Positions 26,858 through 36,081 of a stretch of 64,000 nucleotides of DNA are shown here, in pieces. Within the stretch, counting starts at the first letter, position 1, and each line of letters opens with the position of its first letter. The notes under the pieces were generated by a model. It did no database searches. It was not told the DNA's origin and saw only the letters and a program-made list of their open reading frames with translations. The position numbers and the translations under genes were made by a program. This DNA comes from Paenibacillus sp. J45TS6. GTDB taxonomy: Bacteria > Bacillota > Bacilli > Paenibacillales > Paenibacillaceae. The stretch spans positions 248,001 through 312,000 of the forward strand of contig NZ_BOSJ01000002.1 in assembly GCF_018403285.1 (NCBI RefSeq), in the 5' to 3' direction.

Positions 26858-29050
26858 ATGAAGAAAATATTCTCTATATACACTCAAGATTTACACCGCA
26901 TTGTTCACAATTGGCCTGCCCTGGTCATTATTCTAGGTCTCGTTATCCTTCCTTCTCTCTATGCTTGGTTTAACATTGAATCTTCTTGGGACCCCTACAG
27001 CAATACCGGTGGAATTAAAGTGGCTGTCGTAAGCAAGGATGAAGGAACAGAGCTCCTAGGCAAATCCATAAATGCAGGGCAAGAAATCATAGATACACTA
27101 CATACGAATAACAAAATTGGCTGGGTTTTTACGAGTGAAGAAGAAGCTTTATCCGGGGTGAAAAAAGGGCGCTATTACGCCAGCATTATCATTCCTGCAG
27201 ATTTTTCTGCCGGACTTGCTACTGCACTTTCGGATAACCCCTCGGAGCCGGAACTCGAGTATTATGTAAACGAAAAAATAAATGCCGTTGCACCCAAAAT
27301 CACTTCTTCGGGTGCTACGAGTATCGTGAGCGAGATTAGCAGTAATTTTGTGAAAACGGCAAATGGCGTGATCTTCAAAGCATTTAACGAAATAGGGGTG
27401 AAGCTGGAAGAGGAGCTCCCTTCCATTGAAAAGTTAAAAGCCCTTGTTTATCGTTTTGAAGATATGGTACCTGATCTGGTAAAGGCAGCAGATACAGCAA
27501 CTCAAGATGTAGCTGATCTTAAAAAGATGGTGGAACAGGTAAAAGAAATTCTGCCATCCATGGAGCAAACCGCAAATCAGGCTTCTGAATTCTCGGCTAA
27601 ACTTGCGGACGTGCTGCCTAAAGTACAAGATACCCTAGAATCTGTATCACCGCTCATCAAACAAGACGTCACTCTTATTAACCAGGCAGCCAGTTCTGCC
27701 CTCACCGCACTTGAAGCTATTCAAAATGCGGCGCTCACCCCAGAAGAGATTACCGAGCGCCTTGATCATCTTGAGCCGAAGCTTACTTCGCTTCTCCAGT
27801 TGACCGAAGATGCAAGAGGATGGATAGAAGCGATTCAGAACTTTTTGCCGGAACAGGTGTATACCAATTTTATTTCAAAGCTCTCATCATTGTCTGACAG
27901 ATTAACAGCACAGCTGAATGCGATAAATAGTATCCGCGGTGCGCTTGAAGAGGGACAAGATCCATCTGAACTGCTGGACAGTCTATATAACGCAGCGCAA
28001 GAAACAGCTTCCATCAGTGAAAATATACTCCTTCGGTATGACAGTGAAATTGCTCCTGCTGTGAAGACGGCGGTGGAGAAAGCAGCCGATACTGCCCAAA
28101 AAGCTAATCAAACGCTGCAGACAGCGGTAACAGCTTTGCCTCGTATTAAAGAAATCATAGCAGACGCTGAAAAGGGCCTGATTGCAGGGGGAGAGGCTTT
28201 GACGAAGGTCAAATCTGAACTGCCCGAGGTCCAGAAAAAAATAACTGAAATCGCTAATAGTATTCGTGAGTTTGACCGTACCGGCAATCTGCAAGAAATT
28301 ATTGATTTATTGCAGATTGATTTTCAGAAAGAGAGCAGTTTTTTTGCCTCTCCCGTATCTTTAGTAGAACATAAACTCTATCCCATTCCGAATTACGGAT
28401 CAGCCATGTCTCCCTTTTTTAGTACCTTATCTCTGTGGGTGGGAGCACTGCTGCTTGTCTCTCTGCTGTCAGTGGAAGTACATGAACCTTCCCACTCAGA
28501 AAAAGAGGAGGGTCACTCTAGTAATCACCAGGTAAAATCCTCTTATCAACCTTATCAAGTGTACTTTGGCCGCTACCTGACTTTTATGACACTGGCACTG
28601 TTGCAGTCGCTGGTAGTTACACTTGGCGATATCTTTTTACTGCACGCCTATGTGCATGACCCTGTATATTTTGTATGGTTTGGAATGCTGATCAGCAGCG
28701 TATTCATGATCATTGTATATACACTCGTCTCCGTCTTTGGCAATGTAGGTAAGGCAATAGCTATCGTCCTGCTTGTCTTGCAGCTTGGCGGAGCAGGCGG
28801 TACATTTCCTATTGAAGTGACCCCTTTCTTTTTTCAGCTGATTCATCCGTTCCTTCCTTTTACGTATGGCATCAGCCTCATGAGAGAAGCGACCGGGGGC
28901 ATTTTATGGGAAGTGATCACAAGAGATATTGTAGTTCTTCTGCTCATGGCTGGACTCTTTATGCTGCTTGGTGTGTTACTCAAGAAACCGATCAATCAAT
29001 TGTCAGAACCACTCGTTAAAAAAGCGAGAAAAAGCAACATCATTCATTGA
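26858..29050 (+). CDS. YhgE/Pip family membrane protein
   Basis: A 730-residue protein of the phage-infection-protein/YhgE group. It has an N-terminal membrane helix (WPALVIILGLVILPSLYAWFNI), a long extracytoplasmic region (about residues 40-510) rich in Ala, Glu, Gln and Lys that is predicted coiled coil, and five or so C-terminal helices resembling ABC-2 permeases. The family includes Lactococcus Pip (phage receptor) and the EsaA component of type VII secretion, but no T7SS genes are near. GGAGG lies about 12 nt before the ATG. The function in this organism is unknown. Confidence 0.85.
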   Translation: MKKIFSIYTQDLHRIVHNWPALVIILGLVILPSLYAWFNIESSWDPYSNTGGIKVAVVSKDEGTELLGKSINAGQEIIDTLHTNNKIGWVFTSEEEALSGVKKGRYYASIIIPADFSAGLATALSDNPSEPELEYYVNEKINAVAPKITSSGATSIVSEISSNFVKTANGVIFKAFNEIGVKLEEELPSIEKLKALVYRFEDMVPDLVKAADTATQDVADLKKMVEQVKEILPSMEQTANQASEFSAKLADVLPKVQDTLESVSPLIKQDVTLINQAASSALTALEAIQNAALTPEEITERLDHLEPKLTSLLQLTEDARGWIEAIQNFLPEQVYTNFISKLSSLSDRLTAQLNAINSIRGALEEGQDPSELLDSLYNAAQETASISENILLRYDSEIAPAVKTAVEKAADTAQKANQTLQTAVTALPRIKEIIADAEKGLIAGGEALTKVKSELPEVQKKITEIANSIREFDRTGNLQEIIDLLQIDFQKESSFFASPVSLVEHKLYPIPNYGSAMSPFFSTLSLWVGALLLVSLLSVEVHEPSHSEKEEGHSSNHQVKSSYQPYQVYFGRYLTFMTLALLQSLVVTLGDIFLLHAYVHDPVYFVWFGMLISSVFMIIVYTLVSVFGNVGKAIAIVLLVLQLGGAGGTFPIEVTPFFFQLIHPFLPFTYGISLMREATGGILWEVITRDIVVLLLMAGLFMLLGVLLKKPINQLSEPLVKKARKSNIIH

Positions 29051-29136
29051 TATTTGACAGCCCAATCAGTTCACAATTCCCCAACATTCTCCCTCTGTTC
29101 TGCGCTATAATGGTGAGTAAGAACGGAGGGAAATTT

Positions 29137-29568
29137 ATGAAAAAGAAGATCCTTACTACCTTAATAGTTATTCTTATTCTTGCTGCTGGCGGCATAGCAA
29201 GCAAGATGTTGAGTGCTCAAGCAATTATTACTCCCGCTGAGGTCGTAAGCGCTTTAGAGAGCAAAGATATTCAATTGCTGCCGGCAAGTGAGAGCACTGA
29301 TAAACCGCTTTTAAATCACGTTCCTGCAGTTCAATATATTCTGCAACCTGAAAATGCTACAGGTCAGCCCGAAGCTTTATCTATCTTCACTTATGCATCC
29401 GCAGATGCTTTGCAAGATGCAGTAACCGAGCTAGAGCAGCAAATCGATTATTTAGATGATGCTCCTGCTGTATATGAACATAAGAACGCACTGATTCTGC
29501 ACTGGAAAGGCGATTCCCCTTCTGATTCTCTAAATAAGATTCTAGAAGAAGCTCTTTTAGATCTGTAA
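29137..29568 (+). CDS. Small exported or membrane-anchored protein of unknown function
   Basis: A 143-residue protein not recognised as a known family. Residues 1-30 are a signal peptide or membrane anchor (KKK, then a run of hydrophobic residues ending AAGGIASKM), followed by a soluble acidic domain. GGAGGG 6 nt before the ATG at 29137 fixes the start; the frame upstream of it has no ribosome binding site. It follows the YhgE/Pip gene by 86 bp on the same strand and could share its transcript. There is no Cys, so it is not a lipoprotein. Confidence 0.7.
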   Translation: MKKKILTTLIVILILAAGGIASKMLSAQAIITPAEVVSALESKDIQLLPASESTDKPLLNHVPAVQYILQPENATGQPEALSIFTYASADALQDAVTELEQQIDYLDDAPAVYEHKNALILHWKGDSPSDSLNKILEEALLDL

Positions 29569-29596
29569 TTGATCTGTAATATTGATCTCTGTAATA

Positions 29597-29618
29597 GTGA
29601 CGTTAGTAAACGTCATTT
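29597..29618 (+). terminator. Short terminator-like hairpin
   Basis: TGACGTT/AACGTCA with a 4-nt loop followed by TTTT, 30 nt after the small exported-protein gene. A second weak stem (AAACTGC 29694-29700 with GCAGTTT 29720-29726) followed by TTT lies before the next gene. Confidence 0.55.
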
Positions 29619-29808
29619 TAAGCTATAGATAACTTCTGCCTTAGAAGATGCAGGTAAGGTTAAGTCTATAAAGTGGATGTTGTCCTCGCATATAAACTGC
29701 GATTCCTTTCTCGGGATTTGCAGTTTTTTGTTATAAAAAGATCGACAAATTACAAACCTATATTTAATATAAATGTATAATATAGAAGAAAGTGGTGAAT
29801 TCCTCATT

Positions 29809-30768
29809 ATGCTTTATGCAGGAGCCCTTATACTATCCATAGCTATCGTTGTCTTTCTAATTCCCCCGCTCGGGCGTCTGGCCCTTCGAATCGATTTTGT
29901 AGACAAGCCCCGGGAAGATGAAGAACGTAAATTACATAAGAAACCGATTCCTTTAACGGCAAGTTATGCGATTTTCATCGGTTTTTTCATTACATATCTT
30001 CTGTTTTCAGGAGAATATACTTGGCAGACAGGGGCTTTATTTTTAGGCGGATTACTGCTTCTCATCATTGGCACCGTGGATGACTGGTTTAAGACTAAGG
30101 GAAAAGATTTCCCTGCTCTGCCCAAAATGGTAGTTCAGATGTCTGCTGCTGTCATTGCCTACTTTGCTGGGATTCGCTTCAGCGGTTTCTATAACCCGTT
30201 CAGTGAAGAATATATTTCTCTTCCTGTCTGGCTGCAGTTTACCCTCACGATTCTCTGGATTTTCGGTGTAACAACAGTAATTAACTTCTCGGATGGAATG
30301 GATGGTCTAGCTGGAGGGTTGTCGGCTATTTCGGGAACAACTTTGTTTATTGTCGCACTGACCATGGGACAAGGGAATTCTGCCATGCTGGCTATTGTAC
30401 TCGTGGGTGTGACCATCGGATATCTCAAGTTCAACAAACCGCCTGCAAGAGTCTTTATGGGAGATGCAGGAGCTACGTTTCTCGGTTTCATTCTGGCGGT
30501 CATTGCCCTGGATGGTGCTTTCAAGCAGGCGACCGTATTATCGATTCTCATTCCGATCCTGGCGCTTGGTGTTCCTATTTTCGACAACCTATTTGTTGTA
30601 ATTAAAAGATTTCTTGACGGCAAAGCCATCTATCAGGCAGATGCCAGCCAAGCCCACTATAGACTGCTTCGTGCCGGACTGTCTCATAAACAGGTAGTTG
30701 CTGTCCTATGCCTTGTCAGCGTCTGCTTATGTTTGTCTTCCATCATTCTTATGCTCGTTCAAATGTAA
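29809..30768 (+). CDS. MraY/WecA/TagO-type undecaprenyl-phosphate sugar-1-phosphate transferase
   Basis: A 319-residue polytopic membrane enzyme that would transfer a (N-acetyl)hexosamine 1-phosphate from a UDP-sugar to undecaprenyl phosphate, the first step of teichoic acid or other surface polymer synthesis. Matching segments are the N-terminal cytoplasmic loop VDKPREDEERKLHKKPIP, the first Asp pair in TVDDWFKTKG, the catalytic motif VINFSDGMDGLAGG and GDAGATFLGF. ATG 29809 aligns with TagO starts; an ATG at 29773 is possible but lacks a clear ribosome binding site. It is monocistronic with a terminator. It could supply a lipid-linked sugar to the downstream glycosyltransferases, but that is speculation. 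Confidence 0.85.
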   Translation: MLYAGALILSIAIVVFLIPPLGRLALRIDFVDKPREDEERKLHKKPIPLTASYAIFIGFFITYLLFSGEYTWQTGALFLGGLLLLIIGTVDDWFKTKGKDFPALPKMVVQMSAAVIAYFAGIRFSGFYNPFSEEYISLPVWLQFTLTILWIFGVTTVINFSDGMDGLAGGLSAISGTTLFIVALTMGQGNSAMLAIVLVGVTIGYLKFNKPPARVFMGDAGATFLGFILAVIALDGAFKQATVLSILIPILALGVPIFDNLFVVIKRFLDGKAIYQADASQAHYRLLRAGLSHKQVVAVLCLVSVCLCLSSIILMLVQM

Positions 30769-30782
30769 ATTCTCGTCTATGT

Positions 30783-30810
30783 AAGCAGGGCCGACAGGTC
30801 CTGCTTTTTT
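30783..30810 (+). terminator. Rho-independent terminator after the phosphoglycosyl transferase gene
   Basis: AAGCAGGGCC (30783-30792), GACA loop, GGTCCTGCTT (30797-30806), then TTTT. There is one G.T pair in the stem. Confidence 0.85.
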
Positions 30811-30911
30811 GCGTTAAGCAATAATTAAAAAGAACGTGATAGCATTTGCAATAACTTCTACAGAAGCAATAACTTTTACAGACCCTAAAAACATGTTCTG
30901 AGGTAACTGCC

Positions 30912-30920
30912 CATATACTA
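30912..30920 (+). promoter_or_regulatory. Sigma-K-like -10 element before the glycosyltransferase operon
   Basis: CATATACTA is identical to the sigma-K-like -10 at 41645-41653 and fits CATANNNTA. It lies about 45 nt upstream of the start at 30963. No AC-type -35 is found at exactly 16-17 nt, so the call is tentative. Confidence 0.4.
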
Positions 30921-30962
30921 TAGAGCTCATGCTAACATCCGCATCAAGAAAGGAGCTGTGCG

Positions 30963-32168
30963 ATGCTCTCTTCTTCCATTGTTGTATTTCCTCCGCGTGA
31001 ACCAGACCCCTTGCTTACCAAACTCTTATCTGTGCTGTGTGAGGAATATGATGTCTATTATCTGTCTGAACCTAAACTTCAAGAAGGAGAACAGGTAAAA
31101 AACGAAGCATGTTTACGTTTAGCCGAGCTCCCGTCAAGTGTGCTTTTACTCACGCCCTCCGAACTTCATACCGTCTGTACAGAAGATACCCTTGCTATTG
31201 TTGCTCATCCGTACTGGCTGCATGTCGCTGCTTCCCAAACAGAAGCGCAGCTCATTATGCTCCAATTCGAAGATGAAGAAGACGCAAGCAGTCTATTCAG
31301 TACTTGTACAGAACAACTTCGGGCCATATCTTCGCTATTCTGTTCCCGTTCCGAGATGAAGTGTCTGGATGCGACTTTTCGAGGGACCCCAGCTCTATTT
31401 CTGGATGAGGAACAAGAGAGCCTAAACCTGGACCTTTTTATACATGCCATCCATGAAATCGTGGAGGATGTTCCTTTCTCTGCCCATGAGATTCAGTGGA
31501 CTAAGCGTAAAGCGCACTACCGTGCTATGAGAGAACAGAACGGACCTCATGAGACATTTTCATTTCTTTTAGCTGTATATCACTACTTATTAGGAGAACA
31601 AGAAGCACTGCACTATGGAGAGGAAGCCTTTCTGCAGGCAGTGATAAGCGGTCATCATCAATCTCTGATTTCCCATTACCGGTTTCTGTCCGCGATTCAT
31701 GCAAAGCTAGGCAACCTGCAAACTGCAGCTAGTATATACGGAATTACGGCCTTTGGTGAAACCGAGGCAAGACAATATGAGAACATCCTATCCCTTCTGG
31801 CTCAAGATCAGGAGTCCCTTGCGCGCGCGGAATTACTTCGGCTGAATGATGACTATGGAACGGCCATTTCTCTCATCAAGCAGCTGCCTGCCGATCATCG
31901 TGTTCGTCACCTGCTGTTTCATATGTACCGAGAAACAGGACAATTGGAACTTGCTCTATCACAGGTTCACTCCTCTGACTTGCTCGCAGCAGAAGACCGA
32001 TATCTGTTTCGCCTGTTGTGCGGCAATGTGGAAGCAATGCGCGGAGAACGACACGCAGCCATTCGCCTATTTCTAGAGGCAGCTGCCGAGAAGGAAGAAG
32101 CTCTTGTCCATATCGCTGCTCTGGAGGTACTGGATGATAAGGTTCATAATTTATTGAAAGGGAGCTGA
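30963..32168 (+). CDS. TPR protein in glycosyltransferase cluster, family not recognised
   Basis: A 401-residue predicted cytoplasmic protein. The first 170 residues look like an alpha/beta domain that may be a degenerate GT-B N-terminal half (IVVFPPREPDPLLTKLL, then VLLLTPSEL and LAIVAHPYWLHVA), but I see no nucleotide-sugar motif. Residues about 180-400 are helical, with TPR-like spacing (HLLFHMYRETGQLELALSQV, then AMRGERHAAIRLFLEAAAEK). It is the first gene of a three-gene operon with a GT2 and a GT4 enzyme, with GGAG 8 nt before the ATG. It may be a scaffold or an acceptor-binding subunit for those enzymes (inference). Confidence 0.65.
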   Translation: MLSSSIVVFPPREPDPLLTKLLSVLCEEYDVYYLSEPKLQEGEQVKNEACLRLAELPSSVLLLTPSELHTVCTEDTLAIVAHPYWLHVAASQTEAQLIMLQFEDEEDASSLFSTCTEQLRAISSLFCSRSEMKCLDATFRGTPALFLDEEQESLNLDLFIHAIHEIVEDVPFSAHEIQWTKRKAHYRAMREQNGPHETFSFLLAVYHYLLGEQEALHYGEEAFLQAVISGHHQSLISHYRFLSAIHAKLGNLQTAASIYGITAFGETEARQYENILSLLAQDQESLARAELLRLNDDYGTAISLIKQLPADHRVRHLLFHMYRETGQLELALSQVHSSDLLAAEDRYLFRLLCGNVEAMRGERHAAIRLFLEAAAEKEEALVHIAALEVLDDKVHNLLKGS

Positions 32169-32176
32169 TTTTACTT

Positions 32177-32923
32177 ATGTCAGATCCTTCTCCCTCTATT
32201 TCTAATGTACGTAAATCGGAAGGCAATACGCTCACCGCTATGCTGCAAGTGCACAATGAGGAAGATCGCTACTTGGAAGAAGTACTTACAGACCTCTCTA
32301 CTTATGTTGATCACATTGTTATCGTTGATGATGCCAGTACAGATCGTACGGCCGAGATCTGTAAGTCATTTGAGAAGGTAATCAAGCTTGTACAGCTGCC
32401 GGAATCGTTGTTTGCAGAGGAATGGAAATTACGTTCTATCCTGTGGCAAGCCGCTGCTTCTACTTCTCCCGACTGGCTGCTTGCTGTTGATGCCGATGAA
32501 TTGTATGAGGAACGGGCCAAGCGAAATATTCGAGGTCTTATTAATCAGAATCGTTATGACTCAGTCAGCTTTCGGCTATATGATCTTTGGGGCAGCCGGC
32601 AGTATTACCGGGAAGACGAATTGTGGCAAGCACATAAAGGGGCAACCATGACACTTGTTCGCTTTTTCAAAGACTACCCCTACTTTTATCCGCAAATGCA
32701 GCATCATGTACCTCGGCTGCCGCTTACCTGTTCCGCGCTCCCGGGGCTTACCACAGACTTACGTATCAAGCATCTGGGCTGGTCAGGACCGCTGGAAGAA
32801 CGGGTTGAGAAATATGTCCGCTACAAAAAAATGGACCCCGAAGGACAATGGGGAAATCTTGCCCAATATGAGTCCATTTTGGATTTGAAACCTAACCTTC
32901 TGGAATGGAAGGAGGAAGATTAA
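32177..32923 (+). CDS. Glycosyltransferase family 2 protein
   Basis: A 248-residue GT-A-fold enzyme. It opens with the family start (TAMLQVHNEEDRYLEEVL), followed by HIVIVDDASTDRTAEIC (nucleotide-sugar binding) and LLAVDADELYE (the DXD-like metal site around residue 110). It has no TPR extension, in contrast to the three larger GT2 proteins on the opposite strand. It starts 8 nt after the previous stop, and its own stop abuts the TTG start of the GT4 gene. Donor and acceptor are unknown. Confidence 0.85.
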   Translation: MSDPSPSISNVRKSEGNTLTAMLQVHNEEDRYLEEVLTDLSTYVDHIVIVDDASTDRTAEICKSFEKVIKLVQLPESLFAEEWKLRSILWQAAASTSPDWLLAVDADELYEERAKRNIRGLINQNRYDSVSFRLYDLWGSRQYYREDELWQAHKGATMTLVRFFKDYPYFYPQMQHHVPRLPLTCSALPGLTTDLRIKHLGWSGPLEERVEKYVRYKKMDPEGQWGNLAQYESILDLKPNLLEWKEED

Positions 32924-34132
32924 TTGTACGTCAGCATTCTTACGCACAGCTTTGCGGACGGATATAACCGTGATTTTGAGAGGCTATTTGGAGGCGGGCT
33001 GGAACGGTATATCTACGAGCTCTGTCAGGTTATTCGCTCACTCGGTCATACACCGCAGGTTCATCAATTATCCTACTACGATTCATTCCACCGCCATATT
33101 GAAGAGATTGAAGTGTTTGGATATGCTTATGATCCGCAGCGTATACCGGATGCATTTGAGGAGATGGCTTCCCAGGCGAAGGGTCCGCTCATTTATGCCA
33201 GCTGTATATGGCATCCGCTGCGTTATTCCCCAAATAGTCTCGGGATATGTCACGGGATCAACTGGGATCGTCCGAGTCTTCCATCCGAAGTGAAACAAGA
33301 AGTGGCTGTCTCTATACAGCACGCGCTAGATCATTTAGAGACCATCGTATCTGTTGATTCTCACTTTCTCACCTTTTGTAGAGCCGTCTGTACCTTTAAC
33401 GATCCGCAGAAGATTATCTTAATTCCAAACGCAGTTGATACCCATTATTTCAAACCGCTGGAGTCTGCTGGGGAAGAAACAGAACTTGAAGAGCATACCT
33501 TGCGCAAAAGAACCAATAACAGAAAGGTCCATCTTCACCAGTCAGAAGAGGAGCTCGAAGCAAGTGAAGAGGAACAGCCGGGACGGATCCGAATTCTTTT
33601 TCCAAGAAGAATTAGTCTGGAACGAGGAATTATTCCGATGATGCTGTCCGCTGATTATTTATTAGGTCTTTACCCTCAAGTAGAAATTGAGTTTGCAGGA
33701 GAGCGGGTACAGGGAAGCACCGTGGGCAGAGCTTTTGAAATGTGGATGAAACACCATCCCCATAAAGCGCGCATTCTTTCCAAAAGCTATCTTTTTGATG
33801 AGATGATTACCGCCTATCATATGGCAGATATCGCGGTCATTCCTACGATTTTCTCTGAGGGAACTTCCTATGCCTGTCTAGAAGCCATGAGCTGTGGAAT
33901 TCCTGTTGTAGCAAGCAATGTCGGCGGTCTCAATGATCTGATACAAGATGGTTTTAATGGCCTGTTAGTCTCGCCTGAAGAATCCCATATTACAGCTGCC
34001 CTATGCCGCCTTATTGACGATGAAGATCTCCGATTACAGCTTGGTAAGCAGGCACGGAAAACCGCTCTTAGTTATGATGAAGAGAAGTGGAAATCCGCTT
34101 GGAAAAAGGTGCTGATTCCCTTCCTCAGATAG
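32924..34132 (+). CDS. Glycosyltransferase family 4 (CotSA-like)
   Basis: A 402-residue GT-B enzyme. The donor-binding E-x7-E region FSEGTSYACLEAMSCGIPVV (about residues 308-327) and NVGGLNDLIQDGFNGLL are typical of GT4. Residues about 178-220 hold a highly charged Glu/Lys/Arg insertion not usual in GT4 proteins. The start is TTG directly after the upstream stop, with GGAGGAAG 8 nt before it. Spore coat protein CotSA of Bacillus is a GT4 enzyme, which fits the proposed sporulation role of this locus, though the similarity is only at family level. Confidence 0.82.
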   Translation: MYVSILTHSFADGYNRDFERLFGGGLERYIYELCQVIRSLGHTPQVHQLSYYDSFHRHIEEIEVFGYAYDPQRIPDAFEEMASQAKGPLIYASCIWHPLRYSPNSLGICHGINWDRPSLPSEVKQEVAVSIQHALDHLETIVSVDSHFLTFCRAVCTFNDPQKIILIPNAVDTHYFKPLESAGEETELEEHTLRKRTNNRKVHLHQSEEELEASEEEQPGRIRILFPRRISLERGIIPMMLSADYLLGLYPQVEIEFAGERVQGSTVGRAFEMWMKHHPHKARILSKSYLFDEMITAYHMADIAVIPTIFSEGTSYACLEAMSCGIPVVASNVGGLNDLIQDGFNGLLVSPEESHITAALCRLIDDEDLRLQLGKQARKTALSYDEEKWKSAWKKVLIPFLR

Positions 34133-34149
34133 CATTACGTCCATCTAGA

Positions 34150-36042
34150 CTACAATAGCACAAGCGGATGTAATCCCGACCTCGTCAGCGGTGTGCTGAT
34201 TACATAGGTAAGAGCATTCCATCCGCAGCGTGCGATATGTGCCTCTGAAGCGGGTATATATTTCTCCTGTTGCTCCTGTAGAAATGACCTTAGCCTAGTA
34301 TCAAGCGGCGGATCACTGTCTCTCTGAATCATTCGGGTATGGAGAGCAATCCACAGCATATAGCAACGACTTCCCAGGATTTCATCTGGCTGTTCTCGTT
34401 CCCACTCCCGCTCTAGCTCCTGCTCTAGCAAAGAATGCAGCTGCTCGACTATCCAAAGCGGTGCATGAACGAGTGCCATCTTCATCGCTGGCGATAGGGC
34501 AGACAGCAGCGTTCCAGGTGAGGGATCACTGCGTAACATGGATGAAAAACCGTACCATGCCCCGATTCGAATGAACATTTTGCAGGCATCCGCAGCAGAG
34601 GAGAATCGATGCAATTGGGGTTTTCCCAAACCAGTCTGCACGCCGCGATGCCCTGATTTCAATGCAGTCTTGCTATATTCTAAGGCCGCTTGGATGGTTT
34701 CCGTCTGTTCTCGGTGGGCTGGAGATTGTACCCAAGGCTGAAGATTCCGAGAGGCCGTGCTGTATTCTCCCATCTGTGCTTGCAAAAGTGCTTCTATCCA
34801 AGGTTGGGCCAAAAAAGCACCATGCAGGTATTCTCTATGTTTTAAAATCCATGCCGGCTGTTGCAAATCCAGCATGAGATAGAATACGAGCAACTGTGCT
34901 TTTTTCGGAATTGCTTGCTTCTTTACCCATTCATTCAACTGCTGTATCTGCCCGGTACAGACAAGAAGCGGAAGCCATCTCTGCCATGCCGGCACATAAT
35001 CTGGTCGGTATTCGAGAGAAACCCTATAAGATTCACAAGCTTTCTGCCACTGACCTTGCCGCTCTAGCAGCACCCCTTTTAAATAAGCGGTTCGGTAAGT
35101 CCCCGCTCCCGATACCGAGGTATATTCCCTCGATATACACATGCCGCCCAGCACATGAAGAGCCTGGTCATCTTGTCCCTCATCCATGAAGAGTACGGCA
35201 TAAAGCTCCTGTAGATCTGCGAAATTAGGAAAAGCTGTCAGTCCCTGCTCGATCTGCTGCAGCGCTTCTTTTGCCCGGCCCGTTTCTCTGAGTGCATACA
35301 TCGTTTTTAGGAACAGATCCGAAGCATATCCTTCCGTAACGGGCAGACTCGCAAGCAGCGGTTCAAAGATAGGAAGTGCCTGCGAATAATCTGCTTGCTG
35401 AAAATATTCTGTGCCCAGTGCATAAAGCAGTTCTCTGTTTTTCGAATCGGCAGCCAGCGCTTCCTTAATCAGCCGGAGATTCCGATCGGTTTTATTTTTT
35501 TGTTCAATAATATGCGTGAGGTAACCATAGTGAATAATTTCTAGGTCACAACGTTTTAACTGCTGATCGGACTTCGCTTGAACTGCAGAGGCAATCTGTT
35601 CGTGGATCGAACCGCTAAATTTTATTTCGGGATCATTACGAAACAACCGGCAGACATAGTCTGTTACCTGCTCATCGCCTTGGTGTCCAAGTAGACTTTT
35701 GATTTGCAGCTCATATCCTGCGGCTGCTTCATCTGCACAAAGCGCCCATAATTTTTCTTTCTGACCATCAGTAAAACATTCATCTGCATCCAGAACGAGA
35801 ATCCATGGCTTGGTTGCGAGTTTTAAAGATTCATTTCGTGCAGCTGCAAAATCAGACTGCCATGGATACGAAATGACCTGTGCGCCGTATTTTTCTGCTA
35901 TGGAACAGGTTGCATCTACAGACCCGGTATCGAGAATGATGATTTCCGATACAATATCAGCCACGGAAGACAAACACTGGGAAAGAACCCATTCTTCATC
36001 TCTAACAATCATACAAAGGGACACAGGAGAATCTGGATTCAT
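34150..36042 (-). CDS. GT2-TPR glycosyltransferase, paralogue 3
   Basis: A 630-residue protein with an N-terminal GT-A domain (residues 1-230: VSLCMIVRDEEWVLSQCLSS, then ILDTGSVDATCSIAEKYGA and PWILVLDADECFT with the metal-binding Asp pair) and a long C-terminal helical region with TPR-like repeats (about 190-560). This architecture resembles SunS-type peptide glycosyltransferases and other GT2-TPR proteins. It is the last of three co-oriented, related genes; the 39-nt gap to the preceding gene contains GAGGAGG. It is convergent with the GT4 gene, only 17 nt away, without a recognisable terminator between them. Confidence 0.82.
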   Translation of the reverse strand: MNPDSPVSLCMIVRDEEWVLSQCLSSVADIVSEIIILDTGSVDATCSIAEKYGAQVISYPWQSDFAAARNESLKLATKPWILVLDADECFTDGQKEKLWALCADEAAAGYELQIKSLLGHQGDEQVTDYVCRLFRNDPEIKFSGSIHEQIASAVQAKSDQQLKRCDLEIIHYGYLTHIIEQKNKTDRNLRLIKEALAADSKNRELLYALGTEYFQQADYSQALPIFEPLLASLPVTEGYASDLFLKTMYALRETGRAKEALQQIEQGLTAFPNFADLQELYAVLFMDEGQDDQALHVLGGMCISREYTSVSGAGTYRTAYLKGVLLERQGQWQKACESYRVSLEYRPDYVPAWQRWLPLLVCTGQIQQLNEWVKKQAIPKKAQLLVFYLMLDLQQPAWILKHREYLHGAFLAQPWIEALLQAQMGEYSTASRNLQPWVQSPAHREQTETIQAALEYSKTALKSGHRGVQTGLGKPQLHRFSSAADACKMFIRIGAWYGFSSMLRSDPSPGTLLSALSPAMKMALVHAPLWIVEQLHSLLEQELEREWEREQPDEILGSRCYMLWIALHTRMIQRDSDPPLDTRLRSFLQEQQEKYIPASEAHIARCGWNALTYVISTPLTRSGLHPLVLL

Positions 36043-36081
36043 TTCGCGTAAATGCCTCCTCTTATTCTTGATGGATGTTAT

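Noticed and set aside
30189-30629. A 146-codon minus-strand frame
   Set aside because: Antisense shadow of the MraY/WecA-type transferase; low-complexity and without a ribosome binding site.
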